From positions 2,480,001-2,544,000 of the forward strand of contig NC_135242.1 in NCBI RefSeq assembly GCF_947623445.1: 64,000 nt of DNA. Reading direction: 5' to 3'. The notes under the pieces are model-generated. The model worked only from the letters and a program-made list of their open reading frames with translations. It was not told the origin of the DNA and searched no databases. Of the stretch, positions 51,813 to 63,217 are shown in pieces (position 1 is the stretch's first letter; every line of letters begins with the position of its first letter). The position numbers and the translations under genes are program-made. The stretch comes from Clavelina lepadiformis (taxonomy: Eukaryota; Chordata; Ascidiacea; Aplousobranchia; Clavelinidae).

Positions 51813-52681
51813 TATAATGTAAACAATGCTGTAATTGGATTGATAGTGCAAAACAAATTAATTTTTATAATCAGAAGGATAACAAACAAAGCCAACGATC
51901 TCTTATCTCAGGCAACAGAAGAGATACTAAATGTTGGTTAAATAAGCTAGTAAGGCTACTGTTGTCATCCTGTCACTTCTGACTTCTGAGAACAAACTGT
52001 AAATTTTTATGTAGGGTTTTCCCCTTACTCGAATTAGCAGTTGCAAGAAAAATGTGTATTTCTTCTGTGTGACTTCATAAAATATTTTAAAAAGAAACTA
52101 TGATTGAAAACACAAAGTGATAGGCCTACACAGTTTTTGCATTAGTCAACTAAACTTACTACAAATGTTAAGATATTAATATTATATGAACTTGGAAATC
52201 AATGATAAAAGTTGTTATATGTTGCGTTCAATTTCGATTTAATACTTCAATTTTATTGGCAAACGTATCTTAAACTTTAAACTAAAACGCTCAAAAATGA
52301 AAAAAGTTATCAATTTAATTAAAATTTATTCGGTTTACAAAAGTAAACAAGATAAATAAATTGGATAAAAACAACCATAGCAAACATGTAACAAATTATT
52401 TCTTGTAGGCTACAGGGCTAATTCAGTTATGGTTTCAATTTTTGTATGCTTTCAGCAAGTTTGATATTGAAGGAGTCGTTATGAGTATTAATACTTTAAT
52501 AGCTTTGCAATAAACAGTTTCATCCAGAATATTTTTCTTCCTCTAAAATCTTTATCTTCACTTTTATTGATTGACATCATGTAATATATTTTAGTTTATG
52601 TGCCTGTGTTCATTTCTAATTTCAGTTACAGAAAGTTGATAAAGTTTCGTCATAGGATGCAAAGTAATCAACGCTGTACAT
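51813..52681. other. Spacer between the NLR 3' end and the reductase promoter
   Basis: AT-rich, no exon recognised. A TTTATT at 52563-52568 (AATAAA on the minus strand), about 115 bp after the NLR stop, is a candidate polyadenylation signal for that gene. One exact TAGGCCTA octamer lies at 52121-52128. Confidence 0.45.
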
Positions 52682-52942
52682 TTACATTGCCTCAAATACC
52701 CTGCGCAGCGCACTTGCAATGCGTTCTGTGAGGTAATGTTTGTAAGCAACAACGGCAGCTGGCAAAGCTTCGTTCATTGCATTACATTTTGGTAACAGGT
52801 GTTTGTCTGTAGGCAGTAGGCCTAACTCTTGCCAAGTATTCGAAAACCTAGATATCATCTCTGATAGGGGTAGGAAATTTTGCAACAGCTCATCAGATTG
52901 TCCATGATGGTAGATGTGTAATTTGCACTCGTGAGTTTAACT
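52682..52942 (-). other. Tentative last exon of the NLR
   Basis: The frame runs open from about 52942 to TAA 52684-52682 and reads like coding sequence (LPLSEMISRFSNTWQELG, then IASALRRVFEAM at the end). A possible acceptor (CTCACGAG, before TGCAAATTA) keeps the phase of the last LRR exon. I do not recognise the sequence. It could be the NLR C-terminus, or a separate or unrelated frame. Confidence 0.4.
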
Positions 52943-55900
52943 TGTTGTTTGATATATGGATACATGTTGCTATTTCAATGCAATCACGACACTACACTGT
53001 GAAAACTACACAATATAGGCTACTAAAATATGAAGTCAACAGAAATATAAACAGTGATGGAAGTTTAGTAATACTGCTTGGTAGATAAACCACAAACACT
53101 GTGAAAGTGTGCACTAGAGAAGCGTCAGTTGTTTGAATGTTAGCATATTTTTTATGCTAAAGGTAAGCTTATGTACACTTTTCTATCTGCTAAGCTTTTG
53201 TCCTTCGTTATGCGGTTACACTTCGGTCCAAGGATGTGATGTAACCCAAATTCTTCTAATACTGCAAATGATACTGTTGCTGATGACGTCAGTCTACATG
53301 TTGATGTCTTGTTGGTCTAACCCACCCACTTTTGGCTTCTAGAAAACAATGTTATGGTTCAAGACACAGTCTTCATGTTTTGTGTTTAGTCCAATATTTG
53401 CTTTCTTACCGGATCCGGCAATCTCCTACAAGCTGTTCTAAGAGCTTTTACTCCTTTTTGTCCAATGCCACACCCGACTAACTGTAAGTGCTTGAGATTA
53501 AATAAGCATTCGGAGAGCGCTTTTCCACCTTCGTCGCCTACCGAATTGCCATCAATGTCTAGGGTGTTAATCTTGAATAAAGACACATTAATTGGGTTTG
53601 TTCATAGAAAAACAAATTAACTTACAGAAAGTTATGCGTCTGAGACTTGTTAGATGGTAAACCTTTAGTTTCATGAGCTAAGTGAATTTCTTACCGGTTT
53701 AGGACGGTCTTTCACGGCATATGCAATCGCTCGGATGCCATCTGCAGTTATGTTGCATTTCTGGATCCCAAGAAAGGAAATACGATCGATGCAACCGGCG
53801 ATGTACTTTGCTCCATCATTCCCGATAACGTTTTCACGTAGATGTAATTCTTCCAACTATGCAAAGGTGAAAAAAATGATTGAAATGTTTGCTGGAAAGA
53901 ATTTATTTTGAATTAAAAACGTTCCTACGTGATGATCTTTATCGATAAGAGCGTCCAAGATGAGTTTTATTCCTGATGCTGTGATGCCACATTTCTGGAT
54001 GTTTAACTTCTTGATTTTGTGAATACATTTGGAAAGATATTGAGCTCCAATATCACTGGGATCATTGATGTTATTGCCAGGAAGACGGATTTCCTCCATC
54101 TAAGAATAAACCACAGATTCATTTTTTTGCTGTTTTCTTGATTAAAGAAAGAAAATCCGATAAAGATGAATCGGATTAATAGTTTACGGGAAACACTTTG
54201 ACAATTGTTCAAACCTTCAGTTTGGAAAATACCAGTTTGGCATTTTCCAGGTTGGAAAAGTTTCGTGTGTTAGTATTTCTTGCACTGAAAGTTTCAAGTT
54301 AAATACCGTGCAACTGCTACTTAAAACTGAGCTTTAGAGTTGAATCGCGAACAAGCAATTTTATCCAAGTTAATTATACACTCACTTGCACGTCAAGTTC
54401 AGCAACAGATGCTGCTAGATATTGAAGCCCTTTGTTTGTGATACCACAGTCATCTATGTGAAGTGTTTCGACGTTGTCCAAGCAATGAGACAGATACTCC
54501 GCGCCCTCGTCTTTGATGTCTTTATTGTCGCTCAAATTGAGTTTGTGAAGCTGAAATAGACGTTCTATAACATTATGTAAACCCAAACAGGAGCCATTTT
54601 TGATCAAGTTAAACTAGTCGTTAATGTACGTTCCCAAAAGGCGTGCAGGCTGATGAATACCACTATAATAACAGCATTATAATATTAAGGTACCGGCTGC
54701 TCTTGCTTCCCGATAGCTTCGCTGATAGTTTTCACTTGTTTTCCGGATACTTTGCAACTCCACAATGTGAGCTCTTGCACGTTTTGTAAGCATTTGCAAA
54801 TTGCATCGATCTCTTCATCTGTTGTTTCGTCTCTGCCTTCGACTCGTATCGTTGTGAGCTGTCATTGTTCAAATAAAACATTGGTTTATTAAACTCGTTT
54901 TCTATAGCCACAATATTATGTACCACTAGACTGCATATTGGTAAATAATCGCCTACCTGAAGGTTTTCATTCTTCAACGTTTCGTTCATTTCGATGAAGA
55001 ATCGCTTACAACTATCACCTACAAAGTTAATTCGTGGCCCAACATCGAGTGTGAAGTCCCTTGTAGACTTGCGGATAAAATAGTGAAAGCAAGTAACATC
55101 AGTTGGATAAATTGTTCCTTTCAGTTGAATCTCGGGTGCTGGGACGCTTGTCACCGCCTCAGTAAGGTCATCTAGGTCTGCTTCTTTGATCCACTCGCAA
55201 ACTCGCAGAAATTTCTCTGTGGTTTTGCTGTCCGTGATTGCTTTGGGAATTTTGTCAAGTGCAAATTTCTGAAGTAAAGAAATTTTAGATTTAAATTGAA
55301 GGACGTTTGCAGACAAAATTGTCTCCAGTTTCTTTTGGATTTCCAAATTGCAAAGTCCATAAACAAGCTTGATGATGACCTCAAACCTGCTTTCACCAAA
55401 TTTGGAAACATGTTTCTGAAATTTTTGGTACGACATGTAGAGAATTAAATTCACAGCAGAGAAAAATTCCTGCCAGACCAAGTGCGAAAAGTAGTTACGT
55501 TTGTCACCCTCAAATATCTTCAGCTTGCAATCGGAATCTAGTTTTGTTTCAAGAAAATTGCTTACAGTGGCCTCGTCAATTCCGGCCTTCTTCAAATCTT
55601 TGTCTGTGAACATGATTTTCTGATCAAGGATACCGTTCCAAGCCAAAGAGATAAGTTTTTTTATGTTCTCAAGATCGCCCCGAATGTGTTCGCTCCTCAT
55701 GTACCTGTCCAAGGCAAAAACCATAATCCCGGTCACGGATCGAAGACTCGCTGTTTGCTCTTCTTTTAAACTTTTGTTGATGCAGAACATGGTCAGGATG
55801 CAATTAACTGGCACGTAGCAATACGCTGAAAGATCTGGATGTTTTTCCAAATAGTCCAGGACTTCGTCAGAGTTTTCTCGGCATATCTGACGACAAAGTT

Positions 55901-58900
55901 CCTTTTGAGCATCTTGACTAAGCCCCAAAACATTCAAAATAAAATGAGGCCGATGATCTTTATGCAAATTGTACATTTGCCGTGGCCGGGATGTGATGAA
56001 CTTCTTGGCATTTGGAAAAAAATGTCCGGAAAGTATGTTTTTTATAAATTGTTCGGATTTGCATTTCTTTTGCAAGGTTGTTGGCTTAGCTCGACCGGAC
56101 GACATATTTTCAGATGCTTCGTCTAGTCCATCCAAGATCATGACAATGTGGCGATCTTCTTGATTGAGTTTTTGCATAATCTTTTCCTCTTTTTTTTCAT
56201 CATGAATCCAATTACTTATCTTATTGCTTGTGACTAAAAAGTCTAAAAGCGCACTCTTCTCCGTGAAATCAACATTACGAAACAGTATATAGAATAAGTA
56301 TTTTGTATCAGGAAGAATTCTCTTTTCTAAGATTCTTGTCGTCAGCAACTTGGTTAGAGTTGTTTTTCCTATCCCTGCCTGCCCCACGACTCCAACGATG
56401 TTGCCGTGTTTAATTAATACATTCTCCGCTTCCTTGTTGTTGCTATTTTTTGCCGCGTCTTCTCTCGCTCTCTTTAGCGCTTCTTCAAACACTTCATCCA
56501 GCAGAACGTTGCCTTGTGAATCGAACATTTGCAGGAGGTCTTCTCTGCGGTTGTAATGTCCAGCGTGGTCCAAATTGTCGTAATCGTCGTTGAGGCTGGT
56601 AGTTATCTCAAGCTTGACGAATTTTATTGAAGTATCCAGATCTACAGGTAGATTCAGTTTTCCACTTTCTCCTTCTGCAATACTTCTCAATTCATCTTGT
56701 AGTTTTGCACCTGTATATGTTTAAATTCATGTCACCTTGGTTAAGCTCAAGACAAAAGACAAAAGTTTGTAAAGGTTTTATAACTTTTATAACTTTTAAC
56801 TTTAACTTTTTTAAATTTTATAACTAACTTTGGTTTTATATCAATTAATTGTGAGTCTGTTTCTTATTGACACTACATAATAAACACTCCACACAAACGT
56901 ACAAGCCTCATCCGTTGCGTTAATGTTTACGTTCTCCGATGATTGCGGAAGTTGTAGCGTAATTGTCTCTGGACTGGTGACTGCCATAAAATATAATATT
57001 TTCTACATAAACTGAATTGAGTGAAAGGACACACCAAGTTTTCTTATTGAGAAGCATGTTGCTATACTATATACAGTGGGACCTCGTTAATCCGGACCCC
57101 GAACAACCGGAATCCCCGCTATCCGACACAAAACTGCCGGGAACGGATTTCTTCCTATGCATTTTACCCCTTTAATCCGGAAACCCCGCTGTCCGACTCC
57201 GACACAAAAGTTTTGGAACAAATGTGCTAAATCAATAGCAATAAAATCCGATAAACCGGATTATTAACAGTTAAGCGAAAATGATTCACGATTGTCCTAA
57301 TACACTATGTACACTGGGTAGTTAGTTGACGAAACAATAGCCGATTATCTACGCATAATAACGTTGCGGTCTTTATTGATTCAAAAGTACAGTATTGCGC
57401 TTTGTAAAAAATTTTAGCCGCACAGCTTTTTAGTCATACTATGAAATACTGTACAGTATTTTAGAAATGAAAAAATAAATTGTTCATCAACAGTAACAAA
57501 CAACACTTCCGCGGTCGCAAAAAAATACGTACAGTACATCGGTTGAGTGCGGCAATCTATTGAAGACATACTGCTGCAACTCAATCGTGCTATCAGCTTA
57601 ATATATCGCATTGCGCAAAGATTGGAAACAGGTCAAAGAAAGTTCAAGACTGCTGGTCCCGCCGGAATGCTTCGCCATGCAAGAGCGGTTGTCAAACCGA
57701 TTTGCGGCCGAATGTTCGTCACTTGGAGAGCATTCGTCTTTAATACAGTGGTTCTGGGGTTCGACACTGGGTCGGATCATACAAAAAATATAATTTTATT
57801 TTAGTTGCTGTCCAGCCAGAAAGTCGGTACTTAGAATTGGAGTAAGGTGCACACTGCGTTTTGAACACGGTGCTGCATTTGCAAGATTGATTGATTTTTT
57901 ACTTTCCGATAATCCGGAAACCCCGCTAAACCGACATTTTTTGACGAAACGAAGTGGTCCGGATTAACGAGGTCTCACTGTATATATATAACGTTATTGC
58001 CAAAACCATACAAATTATGTAAAATTTGTGACATATTTATCTTACTGTTATAGGTGTTGGTTATCCGATCTCTTTCTTTGTACGTGACTGAAAACAAACA
58101 AATGGATTAGGTAGAATTTGTGTATAAGCATTAAAGCACAAAATCTGAATTTGAACGAAAATGCTTCGTGTTTAACTCACTGTTGTAAGTATGTGTATCA
58201 GCACTCAAATTTCCGATAGTAGAGTTTTCAATCCGTATCTCGCGATGTGTTGCTGTTAGGAAAATTAGTAAGCAAACGATGATGCTGAAAGCACAAAACA
58301 AGCAACAGATTCATACCTGACGACTTACCGTTTGCGCCGATGGTTTCAACATTGACGTTGTTATTCGCTGGATTTTCATTGAGCGCATTGCTTCTTCGGT
58401 CTAAGTAACAATGTAAATATCTTAGTATAAAGAATGGTCAATTTCAAGTATAAAATAAAAGTCAATATATTTTCCAGTCCTATAGTTTATTTTGCGGTCC
58501 ATGCTTTGGAGTTCGTATTGTATGAGCTTCATTTAACACTGGTCGCTTGTATTAAAGTTTATTTGTTATACCAACACTTTATAGATATTATCTTGTTCAA
58601 GAGTTTACTTTGATCGAAATATGGAGGTGGATGGGGGCCACACGCTGGTCCGTCTCTTACAATAGTTTCTGGCACTTTAGAGGCATGGCTTTCTTGGGTT
58701 GACGTATAAAGAGATTTCGGCGCTGTTTCTCCGTTGCTCAGATGTCTACGCGGTGACCTTGCGTTGTTTGTTTGTGGAGAAGCGCTACTACTTGCCATGG
58801 CTGTAGTATGAAAGTATTTCTTCAGGTGGAAGAACGTATCAAATTTATGGTCAAGTTAAGCTGTCTGCGGCTACGAAATATGACCTCAGTACTCACCTGC

Positions 58901-59056
58901 GAGCTCCTTCGGTTCAGTGGTTGCGCTGTCCATGTCATTTTCGTCAGCGCTGCTGCCTGAGACATTCTGAATTACAAATGATTTTGCGTTCACTTTGTTG
59001 GCTTTTCGTTCTTATACAAATTTCAGGGAAACATTTCTCACCTCATTTTCGTCCAT
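52682..59056 (-). CDS. NLR-type receptor: short-exon N-terminus, NACHT, leucine-rich repeats
   Basis: Putative cytosolic pattern-recognition NTPase. My model: 59056-59042, 58966-58897, 58800-58609, 58400-58329, 58252-58181, 58087-58046, 56980-56903, 56710-54957 (NACHT), 54858-54694, 54550-54386, 54099-53929, 53856-53695, 53571-53410 (LRRs), then a tentative last exon ending at 52682. Exon phases agree throughout, giving about 1,040 residues before the last exon. The NACHT domain has Walker A GVVGQAGIGKTTL (residues about 287-299), Walker B HIVMILDGLDE, FITSRPR and the helical YFSHLVWQEFFSAVNL. The LRRs are ribonuclease-inhibitor type. I see no death-fold or CARD domain at the N-terminus. The ATG at 59056 (MDENE) is the earliest consistent start; 58797 is an alternative. 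The last exon is the weakest part. Confidence 0.85.
53410..54858 (-). other. Five leucine-rich-repeat exon modules of the NLR
   Basis: Exons 54858-54694, 54550-54386, 54099-53929, 53856-53695 and 53571-53410 encode 55, 55, 57, 54 and 54 residues. Each is phase 0 at both ends and encodes about two RI-type LRRs. Typical text: HKLNLSDNKDIKDEGAEYL, KKLNIQKCGITASGIKLI, LGIQKCNITADGIRAIAY, NTLDIDGNSVGDEGGKAL. The one-module-per-exon pattern is that of vertebrate NLRP-type LRR genes. Confidence 0.88.
57072..57982. mobile_element. pogo/Tigger-like Tc1-mariner element, non-autonomous
   Basis: Element 57074-57980, about 907 bp, flanked by TA on both sides. The left end CAGTGGGACCTCGTTAATCC and the right end, as reverse complement, CAGTGAGACCTCGTTAATCC differ by one base; both continue GGACC. 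CAGT-start TIRs with a TCCGGA core and a TA target are characteristic of pogo/Tigger elements. Further internal AATCCGGAAACCCCGCT repeats lie at 57175 and near 57910. There is no transposase frame. It sits in an intron of the NLR gene. Confidence 0.9.
57515..57722 (+). mobile_element. hAT-MITE fragment nested in the pogo-like element
   Basis: This stretch matches the reverse complement of 18320-18535 (the hAT MITE in DNAH6) over about 200 bp, for example CATCGGTTGAGTGCGGC, GCAACTCAATCGTGCTATCA and GCCGGAATGCTTCGCCATGC, and ends at ATGTTCGTCAC where the hAT terminal repeat is. It is a diverged half copy, inserted into or captured by the pogo-like element. Confidence 0.82.
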
Positions 59057-62000
59057 GTGGCATTTTTTATAAACGAAACTTTTTACGTTCCAAACTTTAT
59101 ATTTGTGTGACTGAAGCGACAAAATTCTAAACCGACCGCTACCTTACACTTGTAAGTTTAAACATCGCGCCATTGCATTGCCGCTTCATTCATGAATCTA
59201 ATCTTTAAAAGATACCAATATTTTCAAACACGTAGTATGCTACTAAGCCTGTTGCATTACCATACTCATACATACACTCTAGTGAGTCTAGTGATCTAAT
59301 CCATCCAGCCTAATGTCGCGAGACGAATTTCTAGAATATAAGTTTTGCATCAGATTTGTCGGCACACTGAGCTGCGCACTCAAACATGCGCAAGAAACAT
59401 TCTGCAAAATATTGGAAAAGGCGACTTTGATGATGTAAAAATATTACAACTGAAGCTGATAAAATCATTTTGATGACAGACGTGGAGTATTTATTTGCGA
59501 TTGTTTTTTTCTCAACGCGCAAAATCTCAACAGCTTCCGGTTTTGATCTGTTATAAGAATTTTGATTTTGGCGTTTCATTAATATTTTTAAACAATGGTT
59601 TTGCATTGAACTACGCACTTAAACGTTTTGAACACGTTGCCACCAATAACTTTTGCGACAAGCAATTGTTCCTAAATTTCTACCCTGGCAGGAAGATCTA
59701 TCAAACAAACCAACCTCAAAAGCACACTATAGTCACTTTGTATTTATAAAACTCGATTAGTTTTTCTAATTGAATGTTGTATTACACTGATCTGACAAGC
59801 TTTCGACTCTAATACAACTTGTTTCACACATTCGCTACAATAACAACAAAAGCTCATCAATAGCACGAAGGGTTTTTGGAATCGCGCGTCTCGCTCAGTC
59901 TCAGGTTGTCAAATGTACCTGGAGACGACACAAAAGTTCCCATGAAAAGTAAGAAGACAGTGAAACAATATACAATGCTACTCCCAACAGACCAATTGAA
60001 TGGAGTGAATGGTCGAAAGCTTGATCTCGGCACGAAATGTCAACATTGTCAGGTCGTTTTCATGACGACTTGAACGATTTATGCAGTTCAATTTTTTACT
60101 AAAAATGTCCAAAGCTGTATATTCTAGAACTGTTTATGTTAACATTTGCACATTCATTTCAAATGTCAGTCTTACACTGTGTTTTCGTTGTGTTTTTATA
60201 CAGTGGACTAAGTTTTTTATAATGTTTGCAACAAGTTTTTGAGCAATCAATGCATAAAAAGTTTTTAAGTCATGCGTACTTATGCACACTCATATGAAGT
60301 TCTAATTTATACTGGATTCGCTCGAACAAAACTTCAGAAAATTAGCGTCAGTTTCGGTTTCTGTCCTTACTTAGCAAAGGTAGCGACGTATCAGCCCTGT
60401 CCGCACGTGCCACGACATGATCTTAAACAAAGAGCTTGTGTTTGTTTGGTTTTAGGCGCTTTTGAATGATTACCGCGTATCTTCTATTTGGTTTAAACAT
60501 TTTCTTTAAACTTTTAACGCTCAAGTTATTATTTCCAAGTTAAAAATACGCCATTGCTTCAAAGCTGAAAGGCAGGTCGCCGTCTCAGTTTTTGCTTAAT
60601 CATAAGCTAGCGTTGTTTTCGCCATTCTATTGTAGTGTAATCTTGGAGACGTATGTGACGTGGGAGTGCCGGCAAAGACAAACAAATCTTTTGTTCCTAA
60701 ACTGAACCACTAAAGTCGTACGCTTCTTATTACAAAGGGCATTTTTCTCAATATGTAATATCACGGGCTTTTTTGCTTTGAAACATATGAAGTCTTCTCT
60801 TGCTGACAATTTCAATAACTCAAGTCATAGAGAAGAAAGGATTGAATCGTAGTTAAATACAGGTCTGAAAGCAATGAGATATGTCTCTTAAACCTTTCCA
60901 CATAAATGGGAGGAGATAGGCAAAACCTGCTTCTGATTTGCAAATCCCAAATCAAATAGCCCTTATTATTTTTCGATTTCATGATGGTTTTCACACATAT
61001 ATACTTCCCAAATCTTTGTCTTATTAGCAAATGTCATTCAAATGTTTGAAATGGAGATTGACTTCACTCGGTAACTGCCCACGTAATTCAAATCTTCATA
61101 ACCAGAAAAGGGGGCACATGCCATAAAAAAGCCACGCGTGAATATCTTGTTTTTGGTTTTGCTACATACTGGGTTAACGCGGTTCAGCCTCCATCAAGTT
61201 CATAGATGGATATATAAATGAGCAAACATGTTTTTGTAATATTTTAGTTGATGGAGATCTTCCCGTTATTTGATGACGTACTTTGGGCCCGGAAAGTTTT
61301 GCTTACGAGGCCGTTTTCTTGTGTTTGTTTTTTGATTGTTCACAACACTTGCTTTCTACAAAACCTGTGACCTGATTTTGGTCAAGATTTCAGAAAATCT
61401 CAGCAATAGCACAGAGAGGAACTGATTAAAATTTGAAGCTGATAAGCTCATGGTTTGGTCACTCTGAGAGCGTTAATATCGGTTCTGGACGTATTCATTC
61501 ACTTTGTATGGAAGAGCAATAAGGGAAAAACCCTTTCTTGAGAAATCAATAAGAGAGAAACAGGGAAAGATATTTGACGAAAACACGTATCGCGTGAAGT
61601 TTTTTATACATTTTGTCGTTGCTCAAGGCATATTCAGTCAATTGTGCCAGTTAAAACGTTTTCAACTCAATAAAATTGTTAACATTTTCCGGTCTCTTCT
61701 GTTTTGTACACTGAGCTGTAATAGCGTGGTTGTTGCACTGGTAATTGGTAGGCTAGATAGATTGTTCATCTGACGTCATTGCGTGTTCGTTTACCGTCTA
61801 ATTGTTAGTTATAAGTCAGACCAGGCTAGAGATTATTGTTGTCGCCAAATTATATTGTTTAACAAACAAAGGAATACTAATTACAGAAATACAATTACCC
61901 AAAAACATGCGATCAGTTGTAAGTAGTTCTGTTTTAATCAAATCAGACATAACATTCAATGCATTATTTAGTTGGAACCAGTCATCAGAATTACGTAATT

Positions 62001-63217
62001 TGGAAGTATTTCATATGGTGAACGTGCACTAAATCTGGGCCAGACAGTAGAACAACGTTTGAAAATGAAATACACCAGAAGGACGTCACTAACAATGTTA
62101 AAGTATTTGCAGATCCGCTCGGCAATTCCATATAAGGAATCAGCGGTGGTTTGAAATGATGTAATCCGTACACAATCTCAACCTTCGGGCGTTTGGGAAA
62201 AATATGCTTTCCGTAACGCGTCCCACGTCACAGAGCTACAGACATCGTTTGTTCCGATGCAATGCCAAATTACTTGTTTTTAAAGCTTGTTTATACTGTA
62301 ATACTATTTTGTGTAATGTGTGATTTTTACTTTCACCTCTTCCCTAAACGAGTCCATGGACTGTCACGGTTCGTTTGTTGTGCCCTTATCGCTGCAGCTT
62401 GCTTCTCGAATTTGTCATCGTCGTATTTGACTGCATTGTTTGGAGACTGACAGAACAGCATGACATCAGCTTGTCATGGTAATGGGTCTGCTGCTGCGAT
62501 GTATGGCGCTTTGTGGTAGCTGTGAGTGTTTCTCCTCAGCTTTCACGATCAACTTATTTCGTGGCCGCTGCAGGAGTTGATGCCGTTTCCTAATAGTTTC
62601 AGTTTAACGCAGGAGAGATGGCTTCAAGTTTATTTAACAATAAAACCTTATGATCGATTGTGGTTTCTCTAAAGCATTTAGTGTCAGGATGATGTCAAAT
62701 GGAATAATCGCTACACTTATAAAATCGTTCTACTTCCTCACATTCAGAAAAAAGTTAAAATTGGGTAGGGAGTGTAGATCTGATTACGCATAGAAAGAAA
62801 AACAATACCACAATAAAAGTGTTTTTTGTTGGGTTTTATAAGGTTTTGTTTTTTGTTATGTTTTTAAAGTGAAAGTCATGCTTAAAACAATCACGATTAC
62901 ATAACAGCTACAATGTGATAAGTCGTAGACAGATAAGGCTATAATACAGTAAAGCAACGTTGAAAACAACTAACATACAAGCACATGACGTTTTGTTACA
63001 ACTTAACATGTTGCTTGGTTATGAAAGTTGGCTGCTCCTAATCGACGTCTTTAACCTAAAAGTTTAAACGAATGTCAGTTGTGGTGTAAAAATGTAAACC
63101 ATAATAAAAAATCAACTAAAAGCGTTGGATCGCAGAAAAATCGTTGACAGTATAAACGTAATAAATTTTATTACAAGTTTTATTCCATAGTATACAATTG
63201 GTTCCAACCTAACTAAC
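59057..63217. other. Spacer without recognised gene
   Basis: Upstream region of the minus-strand NLR (promoter expected near 59.1-59.3 kb) and 3' flank of the AbfB gene. No exon chain or known family. A 65-residue plus-strand frame at 59876-60073 (non-ATG start, CQHC near its end) has somewhat coding-like codon use but no recognisable homology. The remainder is AT-rich with nothing notable. Confidence 0.45.

Larger units (their letters stand above)
56903..58400 (-). other. Chain of short phase-1 exons encoding TIG/IN-rich motifs of the NLR
   Basis: Four exons of 72, 72, 42 and 78 bp, each a multiple of three and phase 1 at both ends. They encode in turn NNNVNVETIGAN, IENSTIGNLSADTHTYN, ITYKERDRITNTYN and ENVNINATDEA. 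The first two share an N-x-TIG core, and the second and third both end TYN followed by IT. They lie between a Ser/Pro-rich segment and the NACHT exon. Any of them could be skipped without a frameshift. A pogo-like transposon occupies most of the intron between the third and fourth. Confidence 0.75.

Noticed and set aside
55839..56126. Plus-strand frames across the NACHT exon
   Set aside because: Shadows of the minus-strand NACHT coding sequence, which has the Walker motifs and long uninterrupted frame.
57740..57775. GGGGTTCGACACTGG resembling a tRNA B box
   Set aside because: No A box at the right spacing and no cloverleaf; it lies inside the pogo-like element.
59876..60073. 65-residue plus-strand frame ending near CQHC
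   Set aside because: Codon use looks a little coding-like, but there is no ATG start, no recognisable family and no flanking exon; not called as a gene.
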